A stretch of 64,000 nucleotides of DNA from Terfezia claveryi (GCA_015179025.1 WHUX01000187.1:1-64000), one strand, 5' to 3'. Numbered from the stretch's first letter, positions 1 through 10,988 are shown. Program-made: numbers and translations. Notes: generated from the letters alone by a model not told the origin.

Positions 1-84
1 ACCGAAATACACAAACATCCGTGCCTATGGATATAGATTGTATAAACGGTACCAAATGAATACTGTCTAGTACCATTCATTACA
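1..84. repeat. 3' end of an LTR of the element-C family (truncated by window edge)
   Basis: The first 84 bases match the ends of the two LTRs of element C (39931-40013 and 60763-60845) with scattered transitions, and stop at the same TTACA terminus. What follows at 85 is unrelated to C and reads as chromovirus gag, so this is the right edge of a C-family insertion, solo LTR or full element, whose left part lies outside the window. Confidence 0.85.
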
Positions 85-731
85 TCTGCTGCTAACCTGG
101 AAAACTCAGCAATATAGGCTAACAGTTCGTTGTGCTTTTGCTTGAGGTCTCGTAGGGCCTTGCTGGCAGTTCCTTTAGGATCCGAGTCTCTGAAGGCTCA
201 GTCCAGGATTGCCATTAGTGTTGGGATGTCTACCAGATCAATCCATATGGCCTTGACGAAGGGCTGTACCTGGTCCATAGCCTTACCCTCCAGTAGGCTA
301 TAGATGTATGAGAGCTAGTAGTAGATAGTGGGGAACTTCGCCGAGTCCCCAGAGAGTTTTATCTGTACAGAGTTTTTCCATGCTCGTAACTAGCCCTGGT
401 CCCTATTAAACTTGGGTGGGGTAGGTAGGTCTTGTGTTTTCTGGTTTTTTGGACCATTGGTCAGGTCCAAAGCGCTTCTCAATCTACAGATAGTTATCCT
501 GTCCTCAGCTGCATCTTCTCGAAGGAGGGTTATTTCGTCTTCAGCTTTACGGATTCGCCTTTCAGCTTTCTGAAGGTCTGCTCCTTGTTGCTCACTAATG
601 GCATAAGTATCTGTGAATATATCGATCACAGTTTGTCAGTATGCTAATAGTTCTATCGAATCTAATAGGATCGGAGTTGCTCTCTAGGCTGTGAATCTAT
701 TGATGAGTAGTGGAATATTCGTGGACATCAT
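85..731 (-). pseudogene. Chromovirus gag remnant
   Basis: Read on the minus strand from an ATG near 731, this gives a decayed Gag of the same family as elements A, B and D. The recognisable parts are an N-terminal coiled-coil-like E/R/K stretch, a conserved P-T-P-P-K-F-N motif near 410-430, then the capsid helices with an L-L-E-G-K-A motif and a G-T-A-S-K-A-L-R motif near 150-175. Several stops interrupt it, including TAG codons that look like former CAG or TGG. It is cut off at 85 by the C-family LTR. No zinc knuckle or pol is present in the window. Confidence 0.75.
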
Positions 732-759
732 ACCGGTTGGTCTGAAAGATCCCACATCG

Positions 760-1256
760 TATAACATGGGCTCTGGGAGACAAGGCAACTAAGGGGTATG
801 CAAGGGCAGTGGCAAGGGGGAATCGTATACATAGGAATGCTATATATATGACTTGGAGGAGGCTGGGACGGGGCAAGGGCAGGAGGAAAGAACAAGAGAC
901 ACACGGAAGTGGCTGGTGCATATGTCAGAGAGAGGCAGCTGTGCTGCAGAGCTGTTTTATAGGACAAGGAGGTACACAAGGGGGTGCACAAGCACTGGGA
1001 GAAGCAAGATCCTGCATTGGGTATACAAGATATTGGATAGGAATCCAACGAGAGGGCAGAGAAACAAAGATATATATATATGATTCCAAACCAAGGCCGT
1101 GGAAGAGATAAGCTTTTCAAGATTCCTATAGCAGAAGCTAAAATAACAATCACCCATCGATGACACTCGAACAAGCTTGTTCAAGTGTCAAAACAGTACG
1201 ATACTTGAACAAGTCTGTTCGAGTGTCAAATCCAGATGAAGAATATAGTTGTGAAA
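760..1256 (-). repeat. LTR of an A-family chromovirus (minus orientation)
   Basis: The segment matches the A-family LTR (14439-14953) in reverse. Shared features are the start TATAAC-GGGCTCTGGG (TGTAAC in intact copies), the block around the TATA-like run near 1073-1081, and the paired GAACAAGCTTGTTC palindromes at 1168-1230. The far end is altered (GTTGTGAAA instead of GTTGTGACA). It is the 5' LTR of the gag remnant on its left. Confidence 0.75.
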
Positions 1257-1924
1257 CCTGTAAATAAATGAATTTCTCTATATATCTCCAAAAGTATGAG
1301 TTTCTTGCATATATATATATAAGTCTCTAAAAGCATGAATTTCTCATATATATATATATATATCTCCAAAAGCATGAGTTTCTTGCATATATATATATGT
1401 TCTGGTCCGTTCTGGGATTCGGGCCATACCAGTATGGCCCGGTCCATACCAGTATAGACTGGATATGGCAACAGACCAGGCCGTTACGGGATTAAATTGT
1501 TTAATGTCACGGATAGCAACAAGGATTTACAACAATACCACAGTAGCCACAGTGACATTAAAAGTACTAAATAGGGACATATCCGATATGAAGGTAATTT
1601 TGTAGTAACATTTGGTCAAAAAACATTGGAGATGCCCATTGTCATACTAGATCAGGGCCACACCCATGTACCAATTCAATATAAGAGCTAGCAGGATGTT
1701 AAGCAGGTGGGGGATTGATCAAGTGGATATGAGGATTGAGCAAGCGGGAGATGGTAGAGCTTTTCTTATGTATATATTCTGGTCTGTTAACACAATGCTC
1801 GGAGTAGAAGATTTCTTGTATTCCCTGAAAATACTAATTGCCTAGAATCGCCGCTTCCACAGTATACACTACGAAACGAGCAAGTTTTTGTTCTATTGAC
1901 AACTCACCAAGCTGTCATTTATAT

Positions 1925-2100
1925 CCTTGAGCCTGCAATTAGGGGTCCCTATTAGCCTGCGATTGGGGGTCCCTATTAGCTTGCGATCAGGGGTCCCTAT
2001 TAGTCTGGATATCCACATCCATATGAGTATGCAATTGGGGTTCTTTCTTAGGCTAGATATCCATATCCATATGAGCCTGCAATTGGGGCCTGCAATCGAG
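1925..2100. repeat. Short tandem repeat, about 23-25 bp unit
   Basis: Copies of a unit containing GGGGTCCCTATTAG followed by CTGCGATT or similar run in a row, then degenerate into a longer unit with CATATCCATATGAG. The order is clear by eye and the copies differ by single bases. Confidence 0.8.
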
Positions 2101-2189
2101 GGTCCTTCTTAGCCTATATATCTGCGTCCATATAAAAAATCATCTGCCTCAGTCTGCATCACGTAGCGTCCACTTCCGTCATGCTTCCT

Positions 2190-2405
2190 AGTATGAAATA
2201 CACCAATATCTAGAGCTGGTGAAAGCATGAAAAAACTAATATACAGAGCCAGCGGAAGCATGAAAAACACCAATATATAGCGCCAGTGGAAGCATGCAAA
2301 ACACCAATATATAGCACCAGTAGAAGCATGCAAAACACCAATACCTAGAGCTAGCAAAAGCATGCAAAACACCAATATCTAGAGCCAGCGGAAGCATGAA
2401 TTGCA
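2190..2405. repeat. Tandem repeat, about 43-46 bp unit
   Basis: Five to six copies of a unit with CACCAATAT, then TAGAGC or TAGCGC, then CAG-GGAAGCATG follow each other, each differing at a few positions. Confidence 0.85.
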
Positions 2406-2695
2406 TGCATATATAGAGGCCGAAAAGCAATCATTTCTATATGTTTGTCTTCTCATTCGTTTCCCATATATGGGTATTTCCTCCTTTGTGCTAGGTTTTG
2501 CCAATTGCAGGAGGAGCCCCAACCGACGTAGCGGGATGATTGTAGGTAAGACAAGTAATCTGGTTTTAAGACAGCGCCAGTCGATCCAATGGCTGGCAGC
2601 AAGACACGGCAAGTCCCTATTTCCAAGGTATGTCCGACTGGGACTTAGAGCTTTTCTCTTGTTCATTCCTTCCAAATAATTTTGCTTACTCAATT

Positions 2696-3214
2696 CTACC
2701 TGGTTTGCTCGCTTATTTTCTCGCTCATTTCCTCGCTCATTTTCTCGCTCATTTGCTTGCTCATTTTCTCGCTTATTTGCTTGCTCGATTCTAGGCTGAT
2801 TTGCTCACTCGATTGTATGCTGATTTGCTTGCTCGATTCTAGGCTGATTTGCTCGCTCGATTATATGCTGATTTGCTCACTCGATTCTAGGCTGATTTCC
2901 TCGCTCAATTCTATGCTAGTGGTGATTTCCTTGCTCAATTTTCTGCTGATTTCCTTTCTCATTTCTAGGCTGATTTGCTTGCTCGATTATACGCTGGTTT
3001 GCTCGCTCATTTTCTCGCAGATTTGCTTGCTAGATTCTAGGCTGATTTGCTCGCTCGATTGTATGCTGATTTGCTTGCTCGATTCTAGGCTGATTTGCTT
3101 GCTCGATTATATGCTGATTTGCTCACTCGATTCTAGGCTGATTTCCTTGCTCGATTTTATGCCAGTGGTGATTTCCTTGCTTAATTCTCTGCTGATTTCC
3201 TTTTTCAATTCTAG
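2696..3214. repeat. Tandem repeat of a 28-29 bp GCTGATTTGC-TTGCTCGATT unit
   Basis: About 16-18 copies of a unit built from GCTGATTTGCTTGCTCGATT plus CTAG or ATAT run through the segment and resume at 3463-3675 after a MITE insertion. A shorter array of the same unit is at 55139-55245, within the foldback-like element. The apparent 215-codon reading frame is a by-product of the repeat. Confidence 0.9.
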
Positions 3215-3462
3215 CATCAGGAAAGAAAATAGTTTGTCTCCAGTGTCTCTAGAGACAGTAATGCCACTGGAGACAAGATGTGTCTCCACGATTGGCAGAA
3301 TGTCTCCCAGTGTCTCCTGGAGACACTAGGATACACTAGGAGACACATAGGAGACACCCATGAGACACTCAGGAGACACAAAAGACACAAAAGACACAAA
3401 AGATAACCCTGTCTCCTGGAGACACCACCTGGCGTCCTGATGCCACTTTTTTCTTGCTGATG
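3215..3462. mobile_element. 248-bp MITE of the CATCAG family
   Basis: The insert begins CATCAGGAAAGAAAA and ends TTTTTTCTTGCTGATG, imperfect inverted ends. It is bounded by a 2-bp duplication (AG at 3213-3214 and 3463-3464), and removing it restores the tandem array. The inside is packed with GTCTCC and GGAGAC hexamers that can pair. The copy at 60242-60489 has exactly the same length, 248 bp, which confirms the boundaries. There is no coding capacity, so mobility would depend on a transposase supplied elsewhere. Confidence 0.85.
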
Positions 3463-3675
3463 AGGCTGATTTGCTTGCTCGATTATATGCTGGTTTGCTC
3501 GCTCATTTTCTCGCTGATTTGCTTGCTCGATTCTAGGCTGATTTGCTTGCTCGATTGTAGGCTGATTTCCTCACTCGATTCGGTGATATCCTTGCTTAGT
3601 TCTCTGCTGATTTCCTCACTCAATTCTAGGCTGATTTCCTCGCTCAATTCTAGGCTGAGTTGCTTGCTCAATTCT
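3463..3675. repeat. Continuation of the 28-29 bp tandem array
   Basis: The same unit as 2696-3214, split from it by the MITE. Confidence 0.9.
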
Positions 3676-4380
3676 AGCGGATATCCAGGCTAATATGGAC
3701 AGTGAATTGCAGGCTCATATGGATGGCGAATCTAGAATTCTAGGGACTCGGATGTGAAGGCTGGTACAGATGGGGGTTTTAGGGCGCAGTGTGTTAGATA
3801 GCCTTATTAGATAATCGTGAGAATAAAATGGATTATTTCAAAATGCATATAATGCAGGTGAACTACAAGAACAGCGCAGTAGTGCGGGCGCGGCTATGCT
3901 AGGAGACCATTTGCATTAGAGTTTGGAATAAAATGGTGCGTTGGAGTTTGGAATGAGATGGTGACTGCATAGAGGGTAGAGGTTAAGGTAGACATGAATC
4001 TAGGAATATGGCATCAAATGATTTACATTGGTTAGGCCAAATAAGTTGGGTGTGCGTAAGGAAATATAAGAAGATATGAATATTTATGCCATCCCGGAAC
4101 CGCCTGGGTAATCTCGCAATCTCGCAATGGCCCGGTCCATACTGGTATGAGTTTCTTGTATATATATATGAGTCTCCAAAAGCATGAGTTTCTCATATAT
4201 ATATATATAAGTCTTCAAAAGCATGAGTTTCTTGCAAGCACAAGTCCATATAAACAAGCCCACTATCAGTGCACCTATTACCCACTTCGGTAAACTTATG
4301 GCTGGTGGGCCTATGTAGACTGAAATATGTATGTGTTGATCTGTCATACCAGCATATACAAATCTGCCTTTCAACCAATC

Positions 4381-4951
4381 AACACATATTTCTCGGCTAC
4401 GTTAACCAATACATATTTCCAGAGCTACACAAACCAACAGAAAACGAGAAACTTGAAGAAAAAGTGGAGCAGGAAAGACAGGTTGGATCTTCTGGTAGGA
4501 ATAAACTTGAAGATTATAGTGAGGATATTAAGCAAGTCTAAGGGAATCTAGATAAAGAAGAAGATAGAAGTGGAAAGGAAAGTGATGTTATAAAGAGGAA
4601 TCTAGGCAAATCTGAGAAATAGAATATATAGACTATTCAGGTAGTAGATAGTAATGGAAGTGATAAAGGTCAAAAGAAATTGATGAAGACAGTTGATCTT
4701 ACTAGAGAGGATGGTGAAAACGTGGTAGCTCTCGAGGGGCTACAGGATAAAAATTTCTTTAAATTCATGAAAGGGGAAAAGTAATAGTTTCTCGAAGGAG
4801 GCCTTAAATACATTCCAGTTATGTCTATTTACCTAGGAAATGAGTTTAGTATAGAGACAGCAGGAGCTTTTAGAGAAGAGAAAATGATTAAATTGGGCCT
4901 ATTTACATTAGCTCAATTTACAAAGATCAAAAGAGAAAATAAAGAAGATTA
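4381..4951 (+). pseudogene. Retroelement gag-like remnant, 5' part (split by the giant hAT)
   Basis: A decayed plus-strand frame rich in K, E and D runs through this stretch. Once the hAT and one copy of its target duplication are removed, the frame continues smoothly at 23622. Internal stops are TAG or TAA, consistent with RIP-like decay. I recognise no catalytic motif; a gag assignment rests on the charged composition and on the R/Y/S/D-rich continuation downstream. Confidence 0.45.
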
Positions 4952-4959
4952 GGTATTAG
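4952..4959. repeat. Left target-site duplication of the hAT (GGTATTAG)
   Basis: The 8-mer GGTATTAG lies directly before the element and recurs exactly at 23614-23621. An 8-bp duplication is the hAT hallmark. Confidence 0.9.
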
Positions 4960-5102
4960 TAGTGTGCGCCATGGGGCGAGTCGGTCCGAGTTTCTGGCCC
5001 TTACAACTCGTTCGGCTATTGACTCGCCTCGGTTTCTGCCTACTGCAACTCGCCTCAGACCACTTCGCCGATAAATCGGTGATCTACAGATTACTCGCCA
5101 AG
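4960..5102. repeat. Left terminal inverted repeat and subterminal region of the hAT
   Basis: The outer 12 bp pair with the right end. The inner block 5066-5102 matches the right end over about 33 bp with one mismatch, ending GATTACTCGCCAAG. Between them ACTCG and CTCGCC recur in both ends without strict alignment. Short repeated subterminal motifs of this kind are transposase binding sites in characterised hAT elements; that role here is inferred. Confidence 0.8.
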
Positions 5103-5185
5103 ATTCCTTACTAACCTCGTTCACACTTGTGCATTTGCCAAGTCCAGGGTTTTCTGTTCTTTCTCCTATTTATCCGTGCATACGG

Positions 5186-5395
5186 CTTGTTACGGATTGC
5201 CCATCTTGTCACAGATTGCCACTCTTGTCATGGATTGCCAGTCTTGTCACGGATTGCCAGTCTTGTCACAGATCGCTCGTTTCGTCTTCCAGTATAGCAC
5301 CGATCCCACCAAACCCCGTTCCTGTCCCTTTGTATGGTTTTTGCCAATGTCACCATTCTTAGTCACGGATTACTTCTGCTGTCACGATTTCTAGA
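5186..5395. repeat. TGTCACGGAT cluster 1 (subterminal, left)
   Basis: About seven copies of TGTCACGGATTGCC or variants (TGTCATGGA, TGTCACAGA) are spaced roughly 19-20 bp apart. The array at 23091-23300 has the same core in the opposite orientation, so the two form subterminal inverted arrays near each end of the hAT. Confidence 0.8.
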
Positions 5396-6114
5396 ACCAT
5401 TCTTTCAAATTTCTTTCTCACGTTCTTTATGTTCTGTTTGTGCTGCCATACATCTACACATTCTATATCAAACGTCCTACCTACTTGTCCCCATGTTATC
5501 CATTTCCTTGCACCCAAATTTCTCACGTTTGCTTCTAATCCTTAAACCCTCCATCCACCCTATCTTAATAATAATTCATACATAAATGCTCTCAAGATTC
5601 TTACGTCCACCCAAGAAGTACCCACAGTTCCACATCGTGAATTATTCCCATTCTCCCCAAACTCAATTTACATCCCGTAAGTAATCAATGACCAAAATAA
5701 AAAAAATAAAAAAGAGTATCAACCGCGGATTCATCATGAGAACTAATCTACCCTGGTGTTGCTCATCATAATAATCACAATTCAACCAAAAAAACAACAC
5801 ATTAAGGAAACCCATGCACAAAAAGAAACCCACCCATACAAAGGAAGCTAATAGGAAAAAGCAAAACTTAGGTACAAAGGACAAAGGAAAAAAATAATGA
5901 ACAAAGGATAATTGACCATACCTATCTCAGTTTGCACCCCCTCAAGTATGCAGGTTCACACTTTGTAATTCCTATGCTGAGTGGGCCGTAACTTTTTCTG
6001 GAGCCTCATTGCCATTGAAGGCGTCAGGTTGATGGATGGAGAGGCAGGGCACTTAGTTCCACGATGTGGGGTGCAGGGTGTTAGGGTCCCTCTTTCCTCC
6101 CTCAATAGGCTGTC
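5396..6114. other. Non-coding segment inside the hAT
   Basis: A pyrimidine-rich then A-rich stretch with no supported exon, promoter or repeat. The pyrimidine-rich run at 5400-5660 could belong to a transcript leader or trailer, but nothing fixes this. Confidence 0.4.
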
Positions 6115-6423
6115 TTAGAATAAGCCAATTCCTCCCGCTGACTGTGCACTGAAATTGTTGAATGGGCTAGAAATCTGAGAAGTTGTATCTCCCACATCAA
6201 GATCATCTCCCTCAAACTCTTCCTCTCCCTCCATGCTACTCTCATACTCTGACACCGTATCACCATTTCCTGATGGTCCATCTAGAGTAACTGGCATCAT
6301 GCAGCAGAGGAATTCTGCATCATATCTGAGAACCTGTCTCTCCTGGCTCACATCAATTTCATCATGATCAGCTAATCCTTCTTCCACATGTGCAGGAGTG
6401 TTCTCAGGGTCTGGTTCTGTATA
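6115..6423 (-). pseudogene. In-frame acidic extension beyond the transposase stop
   Basis: Directly after the transposase TAA at 6424-6426 the same frame stays open for about 100 codons to a stop at 6115. It encodes a strongly acidic D/E/S-rich segment followed by a glycine-rich end. Codon bias looks protein-like. Either the TAA is a decayed CAA and the native transposase was about 100 residues longer, or an unseen splice joins the parts. It may also be chance openness. Confidence 0.4.
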
Positions 6424-8892
6424 TTATGCATGTATCGAGTCCCAAGATTTCGTCAACATTAGTGCTGTGATCATCTGGTAACCCATTCGGTTCCGGTAGT
6501 AAGGCAAAATATCTCGAGCACCGCTGAATATATGCTCAACAGCTACAGATGTCAGTGGAATACTCAATATGTCCCTTGCCATTCGTGCTAGCATTGGGTA
6601 TTCAATGGCATGAACCTTACACCAGGATAGGAGACACTGCCCATCTAGTATAGCCAGACCACTGGTTAAGTATCTCTTGACCCCCGGAATATTCTCTGAT
6701 TTGGTTACTGTCCGCTCTTGTAGTCGACGCATGATATAGGATTGCTCTGAATCATCGAGGCGACTCTTCTGAGCCTGGGGCTCTGGTGTGTACCTGGCGT
6801 AGTTGATATCAAAATATTCCTCAAACTGTACTCTAAGTACCCAATAAGGTCAGATTCTCATTCATTTAATAATGTTACGGATACATCTGTTGTCATGGAA
6901 TGTACTCTATAACGTTCGTAGAATTGATACTTACTGGTAATATTCTGTGTATGGTATGCAGTCAATAGCCTCCTGATTCATGGTAGGATCCTGTACCGAG
7001 ACATTTCCCCAATCCGCGTACAAGGATAACTTCTTAGATGGATCCAGGATAGTCGCTAGATTGTAGATGAGTGATTGTTTTTTCATTCTCGAATAATACT
7101 TCTGCAATATGAGGTGACAGCCTTTCGTTATGCACAAAAATCCTGGTGCCCACGTCATGCTGGCTGGAAGTTTGCGTATACATTTGCATTGTTTTTCGAT
7201 GTGGTCGAAAATGTCGTTGTAGAGGAATAACACGTTGTGTATAGTCGCACGCTGGCCTGTGGAAATAGCATGTGTATAATCAGAGAGTAGTTTCAGAAAA
7301 ATTATAGCCTCCTGAACTTGGGCCCATTCTTCTTTACTCAGCCATAATAGGCTATACTTTCCTTCAGTTGTAGTTAAACTGATCCATTGTTCAATGTATG
7401 ACTGTAGTCACAATACTCACGTAAGCATATCAAAGGTGGAGTTCCACCGAGTTCTGACGTCCTGTATGAGGCCCATTGGCACGGGAGTGTCATTTTGGAG
7501 TTCTTTGAATTGTGCCAACCGTTGAGGACTAGCCACTATAGCTTTACACAGCTCCCGAACCTGGAAAACTGTTAGCACATGGGTTTGGGGGATAGGATTC
7601 CGTGACATTGTGGAATTCCGTAACATGTGGAATTCCGTAACATTATGTAATTCTGTGACATGTGGAATTCTGTGACGGGGTTATTGCAGAGCAAATATGA
7701 CTAACCTTGCATACTGATCGCGCAAATGTACTTAGCGCATACCCTTGCAGTGCTTTGATTGAAGTCTCCACTTGAGGAGTAGATGAGATAGTGTCATCAT
7801 TATCTGGGCTTGACTTAAGTTCTTTTATATACTGGTTGCTCACCAACGCGATAACATATGTGAGGCAGGGAAGTCTATATTGCTCCGCATTCCACTTTGG
7901 ACAGAATACATTTACCTGTAAATGCTTGGCCAGTGCTATGTTGACACCAGCATTGTCTGAGACAATAGCTAAGACCCGGCTAGTGATACCCAAGTTCCGG
8001 ATTATTTGGCTTAGCTTATTGGCCAGTTGTACTGCATTATGAGATTCCCCTCCAAGGAATTGGAATCCGATAGTATGTTGACATACTTGCCATTCTTTAT
8101 CTATGTAGTGGAGTGTTGTACCCATAAATGCTAATTTATTAGGTGAGGTCCAACAGTCAGTGGCGAGGTAAAGCAATATATCGTCTGGAAGGCTTTTCTT
8201 GAGCTTCACTTGAATTTCCGCTGCATAACGCCGAAGTGTAGTTGCACTGGGGATATTTATTCGAGGCCTGAGAAGGTTTAGGAGGCGGTGGAATTGTAGA
8301 TGCTCGATTGTCTGGAAAGGTAGGTTGGATGCAATGACCGTTTTTATCAGTTCATATTGAAATACATCATCACTAAATTGAGGAACTTGTATAGCAGTAG
8401 TAGTTGCAGCCTACGGATAATATTAGTCTGTGTATTCTGCATTGGCATGGATTATATAATTACCCTCACAAACATGTTGGCAATATCCTCCTTCTTTCGC
8501 CCAGTTGCGGCGTGGCATCTCCCAGAGCTCAGGTGTGATTTCATGTGTGTTGTACCCAAGTTGAATGCACTCGGGTGCTGTAACGAACTGTTGCAACCCA
8601 AGCAATATATGAAAGGTTCTCCACTACTGACCTTTGCACCTTGACCGAATTGAGCCCAGTATATTGCTGTTCGCAGTTTGGAATCCCATCGTGGTGGGCT
8701 AATATTGTTTCGATTCAGCATGTCCTTGGCAAGATTGTCATGGACTTTGCCGGCCCATTCGGTCGTCTCCCACCATTCTGTGAAACAGGCAGACTTCTCG
8801 GCCTCCCACTTGAACGCAGTACCCCCTAGAATCCTGGTGAGGGACGAATCTATCGCAAATGAAGGGACCAGGACGTTTGGAGAGATAGACAT
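6424..8892 (-). CDS. hAT-family transposase, five exons
   Basis: Cuts and joins the hAT ends. Proposed exons on the minus strand are 8892-8470, 8410-7706, 7560-7421, 7378-6935 and 6832-6424, giving about 706 aa with no internal stop. All four junctions keep frame; donors are GTGAGG, GTTAGT, GTGAGT and GTAAGT. Exon 1 has a BED-type zinc finger (C-L-G-C, then H-M-K-S-H, residues ~97-125). Exon 2 has the two hAT catalytic signatures, A-T-D-C-W-T-S-P and V-S-D-N-A-G-V-N. Exon 5 has the hATC dimerisation block (L-S-W-C-K, Y-P-M-L-A-R-M-A-R-D-I-L, V-E-H-I-F-S). The start at 8892 is the first ATG before the zinc finger. Intron 2 holds TGTCACGGA copies. Length and domains are normal for a fungal hAT transposase; the lack of stops, amid decayed neighbours, suggests a recently active gene. 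Confidence 0.88.
7598..7690. repeat. TGTCACGGA cluster 2, inside transposase intron 2
   Basis: Four to five copies of TTCCGTGACA or TTCCGTAACATG with period about 19 lie wholly within the 145-nt intron 7561-7705. They inflate an intron that is otherwise longer than its 42-98-nt siblings. Confidence 0.8.
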
Positions 8893-9017
8893 ATTGGTAA
8901 AAGGGGTTGGTGGTTGATACTTTCAGGCTGTTGTAGTTGGTAGACTGGTCAAGCAATACATCAGGGAATTGAATATATTTATTAACTCTCTAGGATAGAG
9001 GAGACAGTATCATGGAC

Positions 9018-9166
9018 TTTTGTCACGGAAAACTACTTCTGTCATGGAAATCCACTACTGTCATGGAAAACCACTTTTGTCATGGAAAACCACTTCTATC
9101 ATGGAAAACCACTTCTGTCACGGAAAACCACTTCTGTCACGGAAAACTACTTCTGTCACGGAAAAG
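9018..9166. repeat. TGTCACGGA cluster 3, upstream of the transposase
   Basis: About eight copies of CTTCTGTCACGGAAAACCA (also TGTCATGGA) run head to tail with a period of 19-20 bp. The array lies between the transposase start (8892) and the divergent end of the next gene, so it is placed like a promoter-proximal element. Confidence 0.88.
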
Positions 9167-9283
9167 TGGGTAGCTTCGAGAGGCGCATATCCAATGCCAT
9201 AGGTACTTGCAGTGCCTCTTCAATTCAAAAACTGAACGTTGTATACAAGATTACACAAGTAAGGATACAGTAGGAAAGAAATG

Positions 9284-10328
9284 TCAGTTATTGGCTGACC
9301 CTTGCACATCTACTGCACACCAAACCCAATTCCAATCCAAAGCCGCAATCCTCCGCGCAGGCCAATGCGTACTCCAATCGTCATTTTCCAATGCTTCTGA
9401 GGCTTCTGAGGCTTCTAACGCTTCTGACGCTTCTGAAGCTTGTAAGCTTTCCAAACTAGAAGACGACCCCCAGAGCTCGCTTGGAGAGCCAAAGCTTTCA
9501 CTATTGGTTGAGCAGGATGCGCCTGAGGAACCACTATACTCCGAATCTACTACACACTCTTCAACATTATTTGCAATCATATCCACTTCCACGTCCGTGT
9601 CGCTCTCGCTAGATGTGGGAGTGTTCCATTGTAGTAAAGAGCATCTCTAAGTCCAGTCAGGTATTGCGTAGAAGTTGATAATCTCTGGAGGTCTACATGG
9701 AGTTAGCCTGACATTGTGATTAGATGCAACATCAAGAACATGCCTTCGGGAAGGTAGAAGCGAGATGCGCTCCCCACAACATTGTACTATTATTCTGGGC
9801 GATAGGTGCCATGGTTGGGGTACAAATACACGACGTCTAGATACCAAGGCGTCTGGTATTTGATGGGTCTCGGAAAGCACCTAGAATAAGGTAAGTTACG
9901 GCTCAGATATTCTTCGGCCCAGTGTCAATTACAGATGGAAATTGACAATTTTCGCATAAACCCCAGGATAATGCACCCATGCCATTGGTAGTTGGTCAGC
10001 AGAGAGTCAGGTAAAAGTTGAAAATAGTAACCCACAATAAATCGTAAAGAGTATAGTCGTCTAGGTAAAATAGATCCCAAGTAGACGTGGCCTCAGGGCG
10101 TAAGTGGTACCGACCTATCCAGATCAGCTCAAGAAGTACTTGGGCTGCTACTCGAGTCTCAATCTTGCTTAAGTCGAATCATTCCATAACCAACAGCATA
10201 GCCTCAAATTTTACCAATTCACTGCTACCCAGGCTCAGGAAATATTATAGTCCATTGTCCTGCTCCCACAACACTCTGAAGCATTCAAACGACTCTTCAT
10301 CATCCAGGTTGTAATAGTTCTCCGCCAT
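9284..10328 (-). pseudogene. hAT cargo gene 1: unknown protein with Ser/Glu-rich end
   Basis: A minus-strand gene candidate. Exon 1 starts at the ATG 10328 and reads about 110 codons with two stops that look like decayed CAA and CGA. An intron ending TTCTAG just before 9886 leads to a second exon that runs to 9284 with one TAG at 9647-9649. The distal part is acidic with repeated S-E-A and A-S-E-A units. I recognise no family. It is probably a decayed gene of the element rather than a host gene, because it lies between the hAT ends. The plus-strand reading of the same DNA is less protein-like. Confidence 0.45.
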
Positions 10329-10988
10329 ATTGTTAGGCTAATATGAAATGGCAATACCTACATGCTATATATATATATAGTTTTATTAATTTATTTTATT
10401 TTTTATTTTTCATTTTTAAAAAGAAAAAACTCATTGCTCATATTCGATGACTATTGCCTATTCTAGGAATTATCTGGATATTGTAATACCGCATCTACTG
10501 GCGAATAACAATCCTTGTCAGTTCTCTGACTTTCGCTGCAGACATCATTATTAGCAAGTCAGTGAGCATGTTACCACCACCTGTTTTGCACTCGGACATC
10601 ACCTTTACTGCATAAGCTCGGCCTATGTCATTAAACTAACAAGGATCGTTGTTTGCCAGTGGATGTGGTATCCTGTTTATGTACCTCTTTATTCTACTTT
10701 AGATCGGTACATACTAGTTACTCAGAATCCTTATTTCAATCTGGCCTACATACCCAGTAGTGTGCTAAGATCTAGTGGCTAATGCTGCTTAGCTTGTGAA
10801 ATCTATACCTGTTAGGTGAAGTTGCTTAGTTAAGCCTCAACAGAAACACTACTTAAGTATGCTGCCCAATTTGAAATTACACTACCGAATAACTGGAGCT
10901 CTACGGTATGTGACCATATTCAGTAATGCTACGAAATACCTACGCCTGCTTGGGATAACCGCAAGTACCAAACTGCTCAGCAGTGACC
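10329..10988. other. Non-coding segment inside the hAT
   Basis: A short AT-rich run with ATATAT and T-rich tracts at 10365-10430 is followed by mixed sequence. I see no exon and no repeat. Confidence 0.4.

Larger units (their letters stand above)
1257..4380. mobile_element. Tandem-repeat-rich relative of the foldback-element core
   Basis: 1399-1630 matches 54588-54860 and 3660-4210 matches 55240-55690, both in the centre of the foldback-like element at 53655-57141. This copy is longer because several short tandem repeats have expanded between those anchors. I find no protein: long reading frames here are translations of repeats. Both outer edges carry the ATATAT plus CAAAAGCATGAGTTTCT unit that also forms the hairpin centres elsewhere. 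The long inverted arms and CATCAG ends of intact family members are not visible. Confidence 0.6.

Noticed and set aside
2682..3329. Long plus-strand frame rich in Leu, Ile, Cys and Ser
   Set aside because: It is the translation of a 28-29 bp tandem repeat and runs into a MITE; no protein features.
9207..9650. Plus-strand Ser/Ala/Glu frame
   Set aside because: The minus-strand frame over the same bases is longer across exons and more protein-like.
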